A stretch of DNA of 7,480 nt from Pseudomonadota bacterium (lineage in GTDB: Bacteria; Desulfobacterota; BSN033; G020346125). The stretch covers positions 1-7,480 of the forward strand of contig DAOVIU010000044.1 of NCBI GenBank assembly GCA_030673585.1, written 5' to 3'. Numbering within the stretch: position 1 is the first letter of the stretch; each line of letters opens with the position of its first letter. Position numbers and translations under genes: made by a program. The notes under the pieces are model-generated. The model searched no databases and was not told the origin of the DNA. It worked only from the letters and a program-made list of their open reading frames with translations. Of this stretch, positions 1 to 6,009 are shown piece after piece.

Positions 1-2700
1 AACGAGGCTCAACGGAGGACCCTGGGCGTGCAAAACGAGCTTCAAAGGGGTGAAGATGGAATTGAAGCCCTCAACAGGGAGCTGGAACGCATTTCCCGAT
101 TGGAGAAGCAATACCTGGAGGAGATTGGTCAGTTGAACTCCAGGCTGGAGGAAACGAGAAGCGAGAAATCAAGGATGGAGGGGGAGAAGTCCGATTTGAG
201 GCAGCAGGTCGCCTCAGAAGAGGCAAGGTTGAAGGAGCGGGAGCGGGAGTTGGAGTCCCTTAAGCGTCAACATGAGGACACGATGAGCGACTTGGAGGAC
301 CAGAAGACCGGCCTCGTGGATATCCTATCTCAAATATCGGGCTCAAGAAACACGACTTCCAGCCTGGAGAAGGAGATTGAAGGTCTGGAGAGGAGACAAG
401 CTCAGAACGGGGTTGAACAACAGGAGGCGAGAGGCGCGGTGGAGGAGATGGAGAAGCTCTTATCCCAATCGGGGGAGAGGGTGAATACCCTCACCATATC
501 CATCCAAAAACTGGAGGGAGAGAAGGAGGCTCTTCGAAGGGGCATCGATGATTTGCGTCGCCGCATTGAAGCCGGGGAATCTGAGGTGAAGAAGATGGAG
601 GAACTCCTCCACCGAGATGGATCGAGGCTGGAATCGCTGAGGGAGCTGCAGAAGAATTACGAGGGCTACGGCAGAGGGGTAAAGGCGGTCATGCTCTCCA
701 AGGAGAGGGGGGAACTGGATGGAATTTACGGGCTCATCGGGGACATGATAGAGGCGGACGAGCGTTTTGAAGCGGCGTTGGAGGCCGCATTGGATCGGAG
801 ATTGCAGTGTATCCTGGTTAGAGGGCTTGAGGAAGGGATGCAAGCCCTTCGATATCTGAAGAAGCGTAACTCTGGCCGCTCCACATTTATCCCCGTCACC
901 CCAAAGGGTTCAACTCAAGCTGGAGGGCGGGAAAGCGGATCGAAAGACGAGGGACTGTTGGGACCCCTCGCTCAATGTGTGAGGGTTAAGGAGGGCTATT
1001 TTCCAGTAATAGCCTCCCTCCTTGATGGCGTGTGGCTCGTCGCTGATCTGGAGGCAGCCCATAGGCTTTGGAAGAAGGAGACGGGGTTTCGAACATTGGT
1101 GTCCCTCGATGGAGAGGTCTTGGAGAGCGATGGAAGCCTGACGGGAGGAGATAGGGAGGGCGGTGGGTTCGGCTTGCTGGAGAGGAGGAGGCTTATCAAA
1201 GGGCTTGAGGCGCGGGTATCCGAACTAACGGAGCAACTCGGCGTCAAGAGGGTGGCGGTGGGGAAACTCACCGATACCATCTCGGCAAAGGAGGGGGAGC
1301 TCGATGCCTTGATGGAGAGTCGACACAAGCACGAAATAGAGCTCATGGATTGCAAAAGGGACGTGGAACAGAGGGACCAGGGGCTGACTCGGGAGAGACA
1401 GAGGGTGGAGGTTCTGGAATTCGAGGGGAGCCAACTTCAATCCGAGGTTGAAGCAGGGAGGGGAGAACTGCGGAACCTCTCGGACCAATTGGGGGTACTT
1501 GATGATCGGAGGCGAGAGGGGGAGCAGAAGATAAGGGAATTGAAGGGGAGATTGGATGAAAAAACCATGGCCTTGGAGGAAATGAACCGGGATGTTACCG
1601 GCCTGAAGGTGAACGCCGCGGCGCTGAGGGAGAAGATGAAGGCGCTTGAAGCGGCGGTCGGCAATCTGGAGCAATCCCAGAGGGGTACAAAGGACGAGAT
1701 CGAGAGGAAACTGAGGGAAGTTGAACGGGTGCGGGAGGAGGTTACCCAGGCCACGGAACGGGTAGAGGCCCTTCGGAAGCAAGGACAGGAGAGTATGAGG
1801 GAGCTCAAATCCCTCACGAGGACGGGAAAGACCCAAGAACGACAGAGGGATAGACTGGCTCAAGTCCTCAGGGAGAGCGAAACCGGGCATGAGCGGTTGA
1901 AGCTGGAACGGGAAGAGATTGGCCAAAAGACCAACGAGCTCAATCTCAAGACGGCCGAAATTCACCTTTCGGTGGAACATCTGGAGGGGAGGGTATCGGA
2001 GAGGTACGCCCTTTCCCTCCATGGGTTGGTTGAGGATAGGGATCCCGATTTTCAAAGGGATTCCGCGGAAAGGCGGCTCAATGAACTTCGAGAGGCCCTC
2101 GATGCGTTGGGGGAGGTCAATCTGGTGGCACTTGAGGAGTATGAGGAGTTGAAGGGGCGATATGACTTCCTGGTGGAGCAGAAGGGGGATTTAGAGGATG
2201 CCATGGATGCCCTGAAGAGGGCCATTTCCAAAATAAATAGGACCACAAACCGCCAATTTCTCAAGACCTTTGAGGCGGTGAAGGGGAAATTTCAGGAAGT
2301 ATTCGCCAGGGTGTTCAGGGGGGGAAGGGGAGACTTGTTGTTAACCGATGAAAAAGACCTTTCCACTACGGGGATTGAAATCGTAGCCCAGCCGCCTGAT
2401 AAGAGGTTGCAGGTTATCGACCTCCTCTCGGGTGGGGAGAAGGCGCTAGTGGCCATTGCGCTGCTCTTTTCCTTTTTTCTCGTCAGGCCCACTCCCTTCT
2501 GCCTTCTGGATGAGGTGGATGCGCCCCTGGACGATGCCAATATCGATCGTTTCGTGGGATTGGTAGACGAATTATCCAAGACATCACAATTCATCCTGAT
2601 AACCCATAATAAGAAAACCATTAAGATGTCCAATACCCTTTACGGGGTGACCATGGAGACCCCGGGAATCTCAAAAGTCGTCTCGGTGAAGCTGAACTAA
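1..2700 (+). CDS. smc: Chromosome segregation ATPase SMC, C-terminal three quarters (5' end outside window)
   Basis: SMC is the long ATP-driven dimeric arm of bacterial condensin; with ScpA and ScpB it organises and separates the chromosome. The frame is open from the first base, so the GTG at 28 is only an internal Val codon. 899 residues are visible; bacterial SMCs are usually near 1,150-1,200, so the N-terminal Walker A head and some coiled coil are missing. Visible in order (numbered from the first codon): heptad-rich charged coiled coil about 1-215; hinge about 220-395, starting YEGYGRGV and ending near LTGGDREGGG; second coiled coil to about 700; head junction LGEVNLVALEEYEE from 703; ABC signature LSGGEKA at 809-815; Walker B FCLLDE at 833-838 with D-loop VDAPLDDAN; switch His in ITHN at 869. 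All catalytic residues of this half are present. TAA is followed at once by ATG of a binding protein gene, which is not the usual smc neighbour. Confidence 0.97.
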   Translation, partial: NEAQRRTLGVQNELQRGEDGIEALNRELERISRLEKQYLEEIGQLNSRLEETRSEKSRMEGEKSDLRQQVASEEARLKERERELESLKRQHEDTMSDLEDQKTGLVDILSQISGSRNTTSSLEKEIEGLERRQAQNGVEQQEARGAVEEMEKLLSQSGERVNTLTISIQKLEGEKEALRRGIDDLRRRIEAGESEVKKMEELLHRDGSRLESLRELQKNYEGYGRGVKAVMLSKERGELDGIYGLIGDMIEADERFEAALEAALDRRLQCILVRGLEEGMQALRYLKKRNSGRSTFIPVTPKGSTQAGGRESGSKDEGLLGPLAQCVRVKEGYFPVIASLLDGVWLVADLEAAHRLWKKETGFRTLVSLDGEVLESDGSLTGGDREGGGFGLLERRRLIKGLEARVSELTEQLGVKRVAVGKLTDTISAKEGELDALMESRHKHEIELMDCKRDVEQRDQGLTRERQRVEVLEFEGSQLQSEVEAGRGELRNLSDQLGVLDDRRREGEQKIRELKGRLDEKTMALEEMNRDVTGLKVNAAALREKMKALEAAVGNLEQSQRGTKDEIERKLREVERVREEVTQATERVEALRKQGQESMRELKSLTRTGKTQERQRDRLAQVLRESETGHERLKLEREEIGQKTNELNLKTAEIHLSVEHLEGRVSERYALSLHGLVEDRDPDFQRDSAERRLNELREALDALGEVNLVALEEYEELKGRYDFLVEQKGDLEDAMDALKRAISKINRTTNRQFLKTFEAVKGKFQEVFARVFRGGRGDLLLTDEKDLSTTGIEIVAQPPDKRLQVIDLLSGGEKALVAIALLFSFFLVRPTPFCLLDEVDAPLDDANIDRFVGLVDELSKTSQFILITHNKKTIKMSNTLYGVTMETPGISKVVSVKLN

Positions 2701-2713
2701 ATGGTGGAAAACC

Positions 2714-2718
2714 GAGGG
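2714..2718 (+). promoter_or_regulatory. Ribosome binding site favouring the start at 2725
   Basis: GAGGG lies 6 bases before the ATG at 2725. The alternative ATG at 2701, immediately after the smc stop, has only a weak GGTGA about 10 bases upstream, inside the smc 3' end. The site therefore supports the inner start, which also gives a more typical signal peptide. Both starts are in the same frame. Confidence 0.5.
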
Positions 2719-2724
2719 TGTGGC

Positions 2725-3894
2725 ATGCTTAAGAGGTCGCAAAGGAGGAGGATCAGGTTTCTGAGGCTTTTCCTGAGTTTGGTTCTCATTTGGGGAATTC
2801 CCTCCACTGCCCTCTCCAAGCGGGCCTATAAGGTAGGGACCATCTTCGCCGTAACGGGTCCGGCGTCCGCCATCGGGGAGCCTCAAAGGAAAACCGTGGA
2901 AATGATCGAACAATGGGTAAATGCCGCGGGGGGTATCGATGGCCATCCCCTGGATGTTATCGTCTATGATACAAAAGGGGATGAGGAGAAGGCGGCTTTG
3001 GCCCTGAAGAAATTGATGGACAAGGACGGGGTTGTTGCCGTCATCGGAACCTCTCAATATAGTGTTGGCGTTTCGGTCGTGCCGATTGTGGGCGAGCACA
3101 AGGTTCCCTTCATCTCCTGCACCGCACTCCCGGTGGTGCCCGGGTGGATGAAGGGAAAGTCTTGGGTTTTTGCGGTTAAGGGGTATAGGCAGGGGATGGA
3201 GGCGATATTTGAACACGTGGAGAAGAGGGGGATCGCTAAGATCGCCATCTTTACTCCAACTTCGGAATTCGGGAAGAGGGGAAGGACGGATCTCATCAAG
3301 CTTGCCCCGAAATACGGAATGGATATCGTCGTTGATAGAAGGTATGGACCCCAGGAGAGGAATATGAAGGCTCACCTGACCGGGGTTAAGGGGTCGGGTG
3401 CCCAAGCCATGATCAATTGGTCGGAAGGACCTTCGCAGGTGGAGATCTGCCGTAATTGGAAGGGTCTCAGGATGAAGTTGCCCCTGTATCAAGGACCGGA
3501 ATTCGGGAATAAAAGGATGGTCAGGGCCGCGAAGGGGAAGGCGGAGGGGGTTTTCTGTCCCCTTCAAAGGCTCATTCTCGTGGAAAAGCTTCCCATCGAA
3601 GATCCGCAGATACCCGCCCTCATTGCCTATAAGTACAGCTTCGAAAAGAAATTCGGTATGGAGGCAAGCCCTTCGGGAGGTTATGCGTGGGATGCCCTGT
3701 GGATGGTCGTGGAGGCATTGAAGGTCGTGGGTCCCGACAAGAAGAGGATCAGGGGTTACCTAGAGGAGCATATCAGGAATTGGCCGGGCGTTTCCGGAAT
3801 ATTCAATATGTCCAGGAAGGATCACTCTGGCCTCACCAAAGAGGCCTTCATGATGGGCGTGGTCAAAAAGGGCAAGTGGGCATTGGCCGACTGA
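2725..3894 (+). CDS. Periplasmic amino-acid/amide-type binding protein (type I, Peripla_BP_6 family), orphan next to smc
   Basis: A secreted substrate-binding protein of the Liv/HAAT ABC importer class; the ligand cannot be read from sequence. From the ATG at 2725 it has 389 residues (397 from 2701). The N-terminus is a signal peptide: a basic run (KRSQRRRIR), then a hydrophobic core FLRLFLSLVLIWGI, with likely cleavage after ALS or close by. The mature part opens with YKVGTIFAVTGPASAIGE, the typical first strand and ligand loop of this fold, followed by QWVNAAGGIDGHPLDVIVYD and AVIGTSQYSVGV (first-lobe ligand loop). Near the C-terminus, PSGGYAWDALWMVVEALK is the conserved 'YDA' helix of the family. 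It starts right at the end of smc, so read-through transcription is likely. No permease or ATPase gene is adjacent; the nearest are livHM about 2.1 kb downstream. No lipobox is visible, so a soluble periplasmic form is inferred. Family confident, ligand unknown. Confidence 0.9.
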   Translation: MLKRSQRRRIRFLRLFLSLVLIWGIPSTALSKRAYKVGTIFAVTGPASAIGEPQRKTVEMIEQWVNAAGGIDGHPLDVIVYDTKGDEEKAALALKKLMDKDGVVAVIGTSQYSVGVSVVPIVGEHKVPFISCTALPVVPGWMKGKSWVFAVKGYRQGMEAIFEHVEKRGIAKIAIFTPTSEFGKRGRTDLIKLAPKYGMDIVVDRRYGPQERNMKAHLTGVKGSGAQAMINWSEGPSQVEICRNWKGLRMKLPLYQGPEFGNKRMVRAAKGKAEGVFCPLQRLILVEKLPIEDPQIPALIAYKYSFEKKFGMEASPSGGYAWDALWMVVEALKVVGPDKKRIRGYLEEHIRNWPGVSGIFNMSRKDHSGLTKEAFMMGVVKKGKWALAD

Positions 3895-3906
3895 ACCAAA
3901 GCGGGT

Positions 3907-3962
3907 TTTCCCCCAATCCTCCCTTTCATCCCCTTCTGCACGCTCATTCCCCCAGTCCCCCC
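3907..3962 (+). terminator. C-rich, G-poor stretch, possible Rho-loading (rut-like) site
   Basis: Directly after the binding protein stop codon lies a run of about 56 bases made almost entirely of C and T, with several CCCC/CCCCC blocks and only three G residues. Unstructured C-rich, G-poor RNA is the classic loading site of Rho. No intrinsic terminator hairpin with a U-tract is visible just after this gene, so Rho-dependent ending of the smc-binding protein transcript is a reasonable reading. Compositional evidence only. Confidence 0.3.
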
Positions 3963-3992
3963 TGAAAAAAATCCCGTAATTACCTTTCAGGG
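3960..3992. repeat. Inverted repeat, 8 bp arms
   Basis: CCCTGAAA at 3960-3967 and TTTCAGGG at 3985-3992 are perfect reverse complements around a 17-base loop. No U-tract follows directly; the nearest T-run is about 14 bases on (TTTT at 4008-4011), so it is not a standard intrinsic terminator. It may protect the 3' end of the upstream transcript or be a protein site. Function not known. Confidence 0.4.
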
Positions 3993-4012
3993 AAGTCCGA
4001 CCCAAAATTTTC

Positions 4013-4036
4013 CTTGACGCGGAACTTGACGCGGAA
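4013..4036 (+). repeat. Perfect tandem duplication of a 12-bp unit containing TTGAC
   Basis: CTTGACGCGGAA occurs twice head to tail with no mismatch (4013-4024 and 4025-4036). Each copy holds TTGACG, five of six bases of a sigma70 -35 box. The second copy is followed, after 18 bases, by TAGATG preceded by TG at the extended -10 position, a weak promoter match. It could be a duplicated -35 element, a pair of activator half-sites, or a chance slippage duplication. Confidence 0.6.
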
Positions 4037-4055
4037 TAGGAAGACATGGTAGATG
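4026..4055 (+). promoter_or_regulatory. Weak candidate promoter for the structured RNA region
   Basis: TTGACG at 4026-4031 could be a -35 box, with TAGATG at 4050-4055 as -10 after an 18-base spacer and a TG at the extended -10 position. The -10 match is only three of six, so this rests mainly on the good -35, the TG and the fact that a terminator-like structure lies about 115 bases downstream. A transcript would begin near 4061. Confidence 0.22.
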
Positions 4056-4058
4056 GCC

Positions 4059-4200
4059 AGGACCTATTAGAGAGGGACAAGCAATGGAAAGGACGCCTCT
4101 CGGTTCTTTTACCTTGGTTTTCGTTCCGGGAACCCGTGACCAAGGATCCCGGGAATGGGAAGGAACGGCCTTGGGTGCTTTGATCCCATGGCCTTTTTAT
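4059..4200 (+). ncRNA. Candidate structured RNA: small RNA or attenuator leader, not a recognised family
   Basis: Three stem-loops follow each other and end in a T-run. Stem 1: AGGACC (4059-4064) plus GAGAGG (4070-4075) pair with the continuous arm CCTCTCGGTTCT (4096-4107), leaving a 5-base bulge and one G-T pair. Stem 2: CCTTGGT (4112-4118) with ACCAAGG (4139-4145), capped by a small GTTC/GAAC hairpin at 4123-4133. Stem 3: the terminator at 4167-4193. CCAAGG at 4140-4145 can instead pair with CCTTGG at 4169-4174, which would break both stems 2 and 3. I matched it by eye against the consensus motifs of common riboswitch classes, T-box, 4.5S and tmRNA and saw none. It may act as a free sRNA or as a leader for the binding protein gene downstream, but the latter also has its own promoter at 4407. 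Confidence 0.35.
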
Positions 4201-4275
4201 TTCATGGGTCTTGGAGGGGGAACACCTGTTCGTTTCGGTAATCGGATTTATGTGACGGGAATAATTTCCGGATAG
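4084..4275 (+). other. Doubtful 63-codon reading frame in the intergenic gap
   Basis: An ATG frame with GAGGG seven bases upstream (4072-4076). The product, beginning MERTPLGSFTLVFVPG, resembles nothing I recognise, has no domain or clear membrane pattern, and runs through the stem-loops and terminator. Its ribosome site is inside stem 1 and its ATG in the loop of that stem, so if translated it could act as a leader peptide coupled to RNA folding. More likely it is not a gene. Confidence 0.12.
4167..4202 (+). terminator. Probable intrinsic terminator within the intergenic gap
   Basis: GGCC-T-TGGG at 4167-4175 pairs with CCCA-T-GGCC at 4185-4193 with one T-T mismatch and a 9-base loop, and is followed at once by TTTTTATTT. 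The mainly GC stem and immediate T-run fit a Rho-independent terminator. It lies about 270 bases after the upstream gene and about 340 before the next, so it ends some transcript of the gap itself or late read-through. CCCATG (4185-4190) can also pair with CATGGG at 4203-4208, an alternative fold. Confidence 0.6.
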
Positions 4276-4322
4276 AAGAAGGAATCAGCTCATTGGATGC
4301 GTTTTGCTGATCGTATAGAAGA

Positions 4323-4342
4323 GATTGGGAATATTCTCAATC
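4323..4342. promoter_or_regulatory. 20-bp near-perfect palindrome, candidate regulator binding site
   Basis: Outer arms GATTG and CAATC flank a perfect 8-bp palindrome GAATATTC, with one G/T position on each side breaking symmetry; 18 of 20 positions are self-complementary. Its centre is about 75 bases upstream of the -35 box at 4407, a distance typical of an activator site. Its A/T-rich core and two-fold symmetry suit a dimeric helix-turn-helix regulator. The regulator is not in this window and I do not recognise the site. Confidence 0.45.
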
Positions 4343-4406
4343 AAGGTTGCACATTTTATTGATTTTTATCCCACTTGTTCCCATTTGATACAAGGTTTTA
4401 AAGAAC

Positions 4407-4435
4407 TTGACAAAATCCCTGTAATTAAATACTAT
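4407..4435 (+). promoter_or_regulatory. Strong sigma70-type promoter for the second binding protein gene
   Basis: TTGACA (4407-4412) is a perfect -35 box; TACTAT (4430-4435) is a four-of-six -10 box; the spacer is exactly 17 bases and A/T rich. Transcription should begin near 4442, giving an untranslated leader of about 100 bases. In this leader GGGGAGA (4452-4458) can pair with TTTCCCC (4467-4473) as a small hairpin. This is the best promoter match seen in the non-coding parts of the window. Confidence 0.75.
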
Positions 4436-4484
4436 GAGGCGATTTTTAACGGGGGAGATATCTTATTTTCCCCTATTCTTCAGG

Positions 4485-4493
4485 AAAGGAGGT
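4485..4493 (+). promoter_or_regulatory. Extra Shine-Dalgarno sequence without a usable start codon
   Basis: AAAGGAGGT here is identical to the nine bases in front of the binding protein start at 4541, 41 bases further on. No ATG, GTG or TTG lies at a proper distance after it; the overlapping GTG at 4492 is too close. It could be a ribosome standby site in the leader, a remnant of a start lost during evolution, or chance. Confidence 0.45.
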
Positions 4494-4525
4494 GGGATTT
4501 AACCAACCGGTAACCGTTTCTTAAA

Positions 4526-4534
4526 AAAGGAGGT
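4526..4534 (+). promoter_or_regulatory. Ribosome binding site that fixes the start at 4541
   Basis: AAAGGAGGT ends directly before the ATG at 4535, too close for that codon: the GGAGG core would be one base away. The next in-frame ATG, at 4541, is seven bases from the core, which is optimal. The protein therefore most likely starts MKRRLL rather than MKMKRRLL. Confidence 0.8.
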
Positions 4535-4540
4535 ATGAAA

Positions 4541-5782
4541 ATGAAGAGGAGATTACTCGTTTTATCGCTCGTGATACTGGTCATTACGACTTTTACGGGG
4601 GTTTCACTGGTCCACGCCGCGGGCCTTGGAATTAAATGGGGCCTTCTTCCACCGCTAACAGGGCCATTTGCAACCCTGGGTAAACATCAGGTGCAAGGGT
4701 CAATTCTAGCACTGGAGGAGCTGAAGGCCGGAGGCGGTCCGTTTGCTGACCTGAAGTGGTTTCAGGAAGATACCACGCTCAAGGCCCCTGTCGCAGTGAC
4801 GAAGGCTGAGAAGCTTATCGAGAAGAACGGAGTCCAGTTCATCACGGGATGTATCAGCAGCAGCTCTGCCCTTGCGGTTCGGGAGGTCATCGATAGGCAC
4901 AAAGTCTTTTTCAACCCCACGGTGGGGACGAATATGTTCAATACTGCTGACCCAAAGGCCAGCCGTTATGGTTTTCGGACAGAACTGATGACATGGCAGG
5001 CTACTGGGGCCTTGGTCCACCTGGTAAGAGGCCTTGTGGATAAAGGTAAACTGGGTAAACGTTACTGGCTTGTTATCCCTGAGTACGCTTACGGCCTATC
5101 TATGCGAAAGACCTGGCGGGAGAAGACCAAGGATTTTCTCACCGAGGTTGGATACAGCGGTGAGAAGGGGTTTGGATTGAAGGATCACTCGGCGATCATC
5201 ACACAGATTGCTGCAGCGAGAGATGCGGGGAAAGTGGACTTTATTGCCACCTGTTTGCTGGGATCCCCCCTTGTGACATTCATGCAGCAGGCCCATGCGG
5301 CCGGCCTCATTGGAACCGAAAAGGGTAAGCTGCCTGTTGTGGACCCCATTCTTAAGTTTAACATTCGAGAGATCGGGGATATCTCTGTGGGGCATTACAC
5401 CACCATTCGGTACTCGGTGATCCATAAATCAAGGACAAACAAGAAGTTTGTTGAGGCCTACCACAAGCGGTGGAACGATTACCCGGAAAACTTCGGTCAC
5501 AATGCCTATGTCGCGGTAAAAATGATGGCCCAAGCTATAAAGAGGGCCAAATCCATTGACCGTGATAAACTGTTGGTTGAGCTCGAGAAGGAGAAGAAAT
5601 ATAACGCGCCGATGGGGAGGTCGTATTTCCGGGCCAGCGATCACCAGATCGTCCGAAATATCGCGGCTGGTCAGATCGTAAAAGTCCCGGAATATCCTTT
5701 TCCCGTGGCGAAACAGGTAGGCAAAATGCTGAAGGGTAAGGAGGCCATTGCCGGAATCGAGGTGAAGTCCAGGTTCAAATAG
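4541..5782 (+). CDS. Branched-chain amino acid-type ABC transporter, periplasmic binding protein (LivJ/LivK family)
   Basis: Periplasmic receptor of a Liv-type (HAAT) ABC importer; it binds substrate and delivers it to the LivH-LivM channel encoded next. From 4541 it has 413 residues, normal to slightly long. Residues 1-26 are a signal peptide: MKRR, a long hydrophobic core, then VHA before AGLGIKWG. The first mature strand and loop, IKWGLLPPLTGPFATLGK, is typical of the family, as are the helix LALEEL and the ligand loop ITGCISSSSALAVREV followed by NPTVGTNMF. The second lobe includes RYWLVIPEYAYGLSMRKTW, and FGHNAYVAVKMMAQAIKRA is the late conserved helix. Leucine, valine or isoleucine is the default ligand guess, but relatives also bind amides, urea or aromatics, so no symbol is given. 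It has its own strong promoter at 4407 and a strong terminator after the stop, so expression separate from and higher than the permeases is expected. Clearly different in sequence from the binding protein at 2725. Confidence 0.93.
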   Translation: MKRRLLVLSLVILVITTFTGVSLVHAAGLGIKWGLLPPLTGPFATLGKHQVQGSILALEELKAGGGPFADLKWFQEDTTLKAPVAVTKAEKLIEKNGVQFITGCISSSSALAVREVIDRHKVFFNPTVGTNMFNTADPKASRYGFRTELMTWQATGALVHLVRGLVDKGKLGKRYWLVIPEYAYGLSMRKTWREKTKDFLTEVGYSGEKGFGLKDHSAIITQIAAARDAGKVDFIATCLLGSPLVTFMQQAHAAGLIGTEKGKLPVVDPILKFNIREIGDISVGHYTTIRYSVIHKSRTNKKFVEAYHKRWNDYPENFGHNAYVAVKMMAQAIKRAKSIDRDKLLVELEKEKKYNAPMGRSYFRASDHQIVRNIAAGQIVKVPEYPFPVAKQVGKMLKGKEAIAGIEVKSRFK

Positions 5783-5792
5783 TCATCGGGTT

Positions 5793-5840
5793 AAATAATA
5801 CAGTGGAGGGATGTATTTTCCCTCCACTGTATTATTTTTT
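5793..5840 (+). terminator. Strong intrinsic terminator after the binding protein gene
   Basis: An 18-bp perfect stem (5793-5810 with 5820-5837) surrounds a 9-base loop; the upper part is GC rich (CAGTGGAGGG with its complement) and the base is A/T. The 3' arm merges into a run of T to 5840. It starts 10 bases after the stop codon. Because the lower stem is A/T rich on both sides, it could also work on the opposite strand. It separates the binding protein gene from livH and probably limits read-through into the permease genes. Confidence 0.93.
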
Positions 5841-6009
5841 GCCAGCCAACTCACGCCGCCAGCAGGTGGAATTTTACCCACCTCCATACAACCCAGAGGG
5901 CCAATGCATTGAGCAATTCTAAGGGAACGGGACCGATGGATTTGCATGCGAGTGCTGTTTCTTCCCGGCTGCGTTATCTCTTAAAGAGAAAGATGAAGGG
6001 CATCTAAAG
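5841..6009 (+). other. Spacer between terminator and livH, no clear promoter
   Basis: 169 bases without a gene. It contains a 6-bp inverted repeat (AGGTGG at 5864-5869 with CCACCT at 5878-5883, 8-base loop) and a four-codon reading frame ATG AAG GGC ATC TAA at 5993-6007 that overlaps the livH ribosome site. Possible -35 boxes TTGAGC (5909) and TTGCAT (5942) lack a matching -10. livH is therefore either fed by read-through of the terminator or has a promoter I cannot recognise. Confidence 0.5.

Noticed and set aside
28..30. GTG as start of the SMC reading frame
   Set aside because: The frame is open to base 1 and the protein lacks the whole N-terminal Walker A head; this is a partial gene, not a short SMC starting here.
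1225..2055. 276-codon reverse-strand frame inside smc, and the 298-codon reverse frame at 2671-3567
   Set aside because: Both are antisense shadows of real genes; they are proline and leucine rich from reversed G/A-rich codons and have no domain.
4293..4319. Second sigma70 promoter TTGGAT/TATAGA
   Set aside because: The spacer is only 15 bases and the -35 box is poor; the pair at 4407-4435 is much better.
4339..4394. Short inverted repeats AATCAA/TTGATT (4339-4364) and CTTGT/ACAAG (4374-4394)
   Set aside because: Five to six A/T-rich pairs with loops of 11-14 bases are expected by chance in this A/T-rich stretch.
4325..4513. 62-codon TTG-start frame before the second binding protein
   Set aside because: Weak ribosome site, no recognised product, and it lies over the palindrome, the strong promoter and a ribosome site, which better explain this stretch.
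5938..5950. Possible sigma54 promoter before livH
   Set aside because: The GG and GC elements are separated by 8 rather than 10 bases, and the rest of the consensus is missing.
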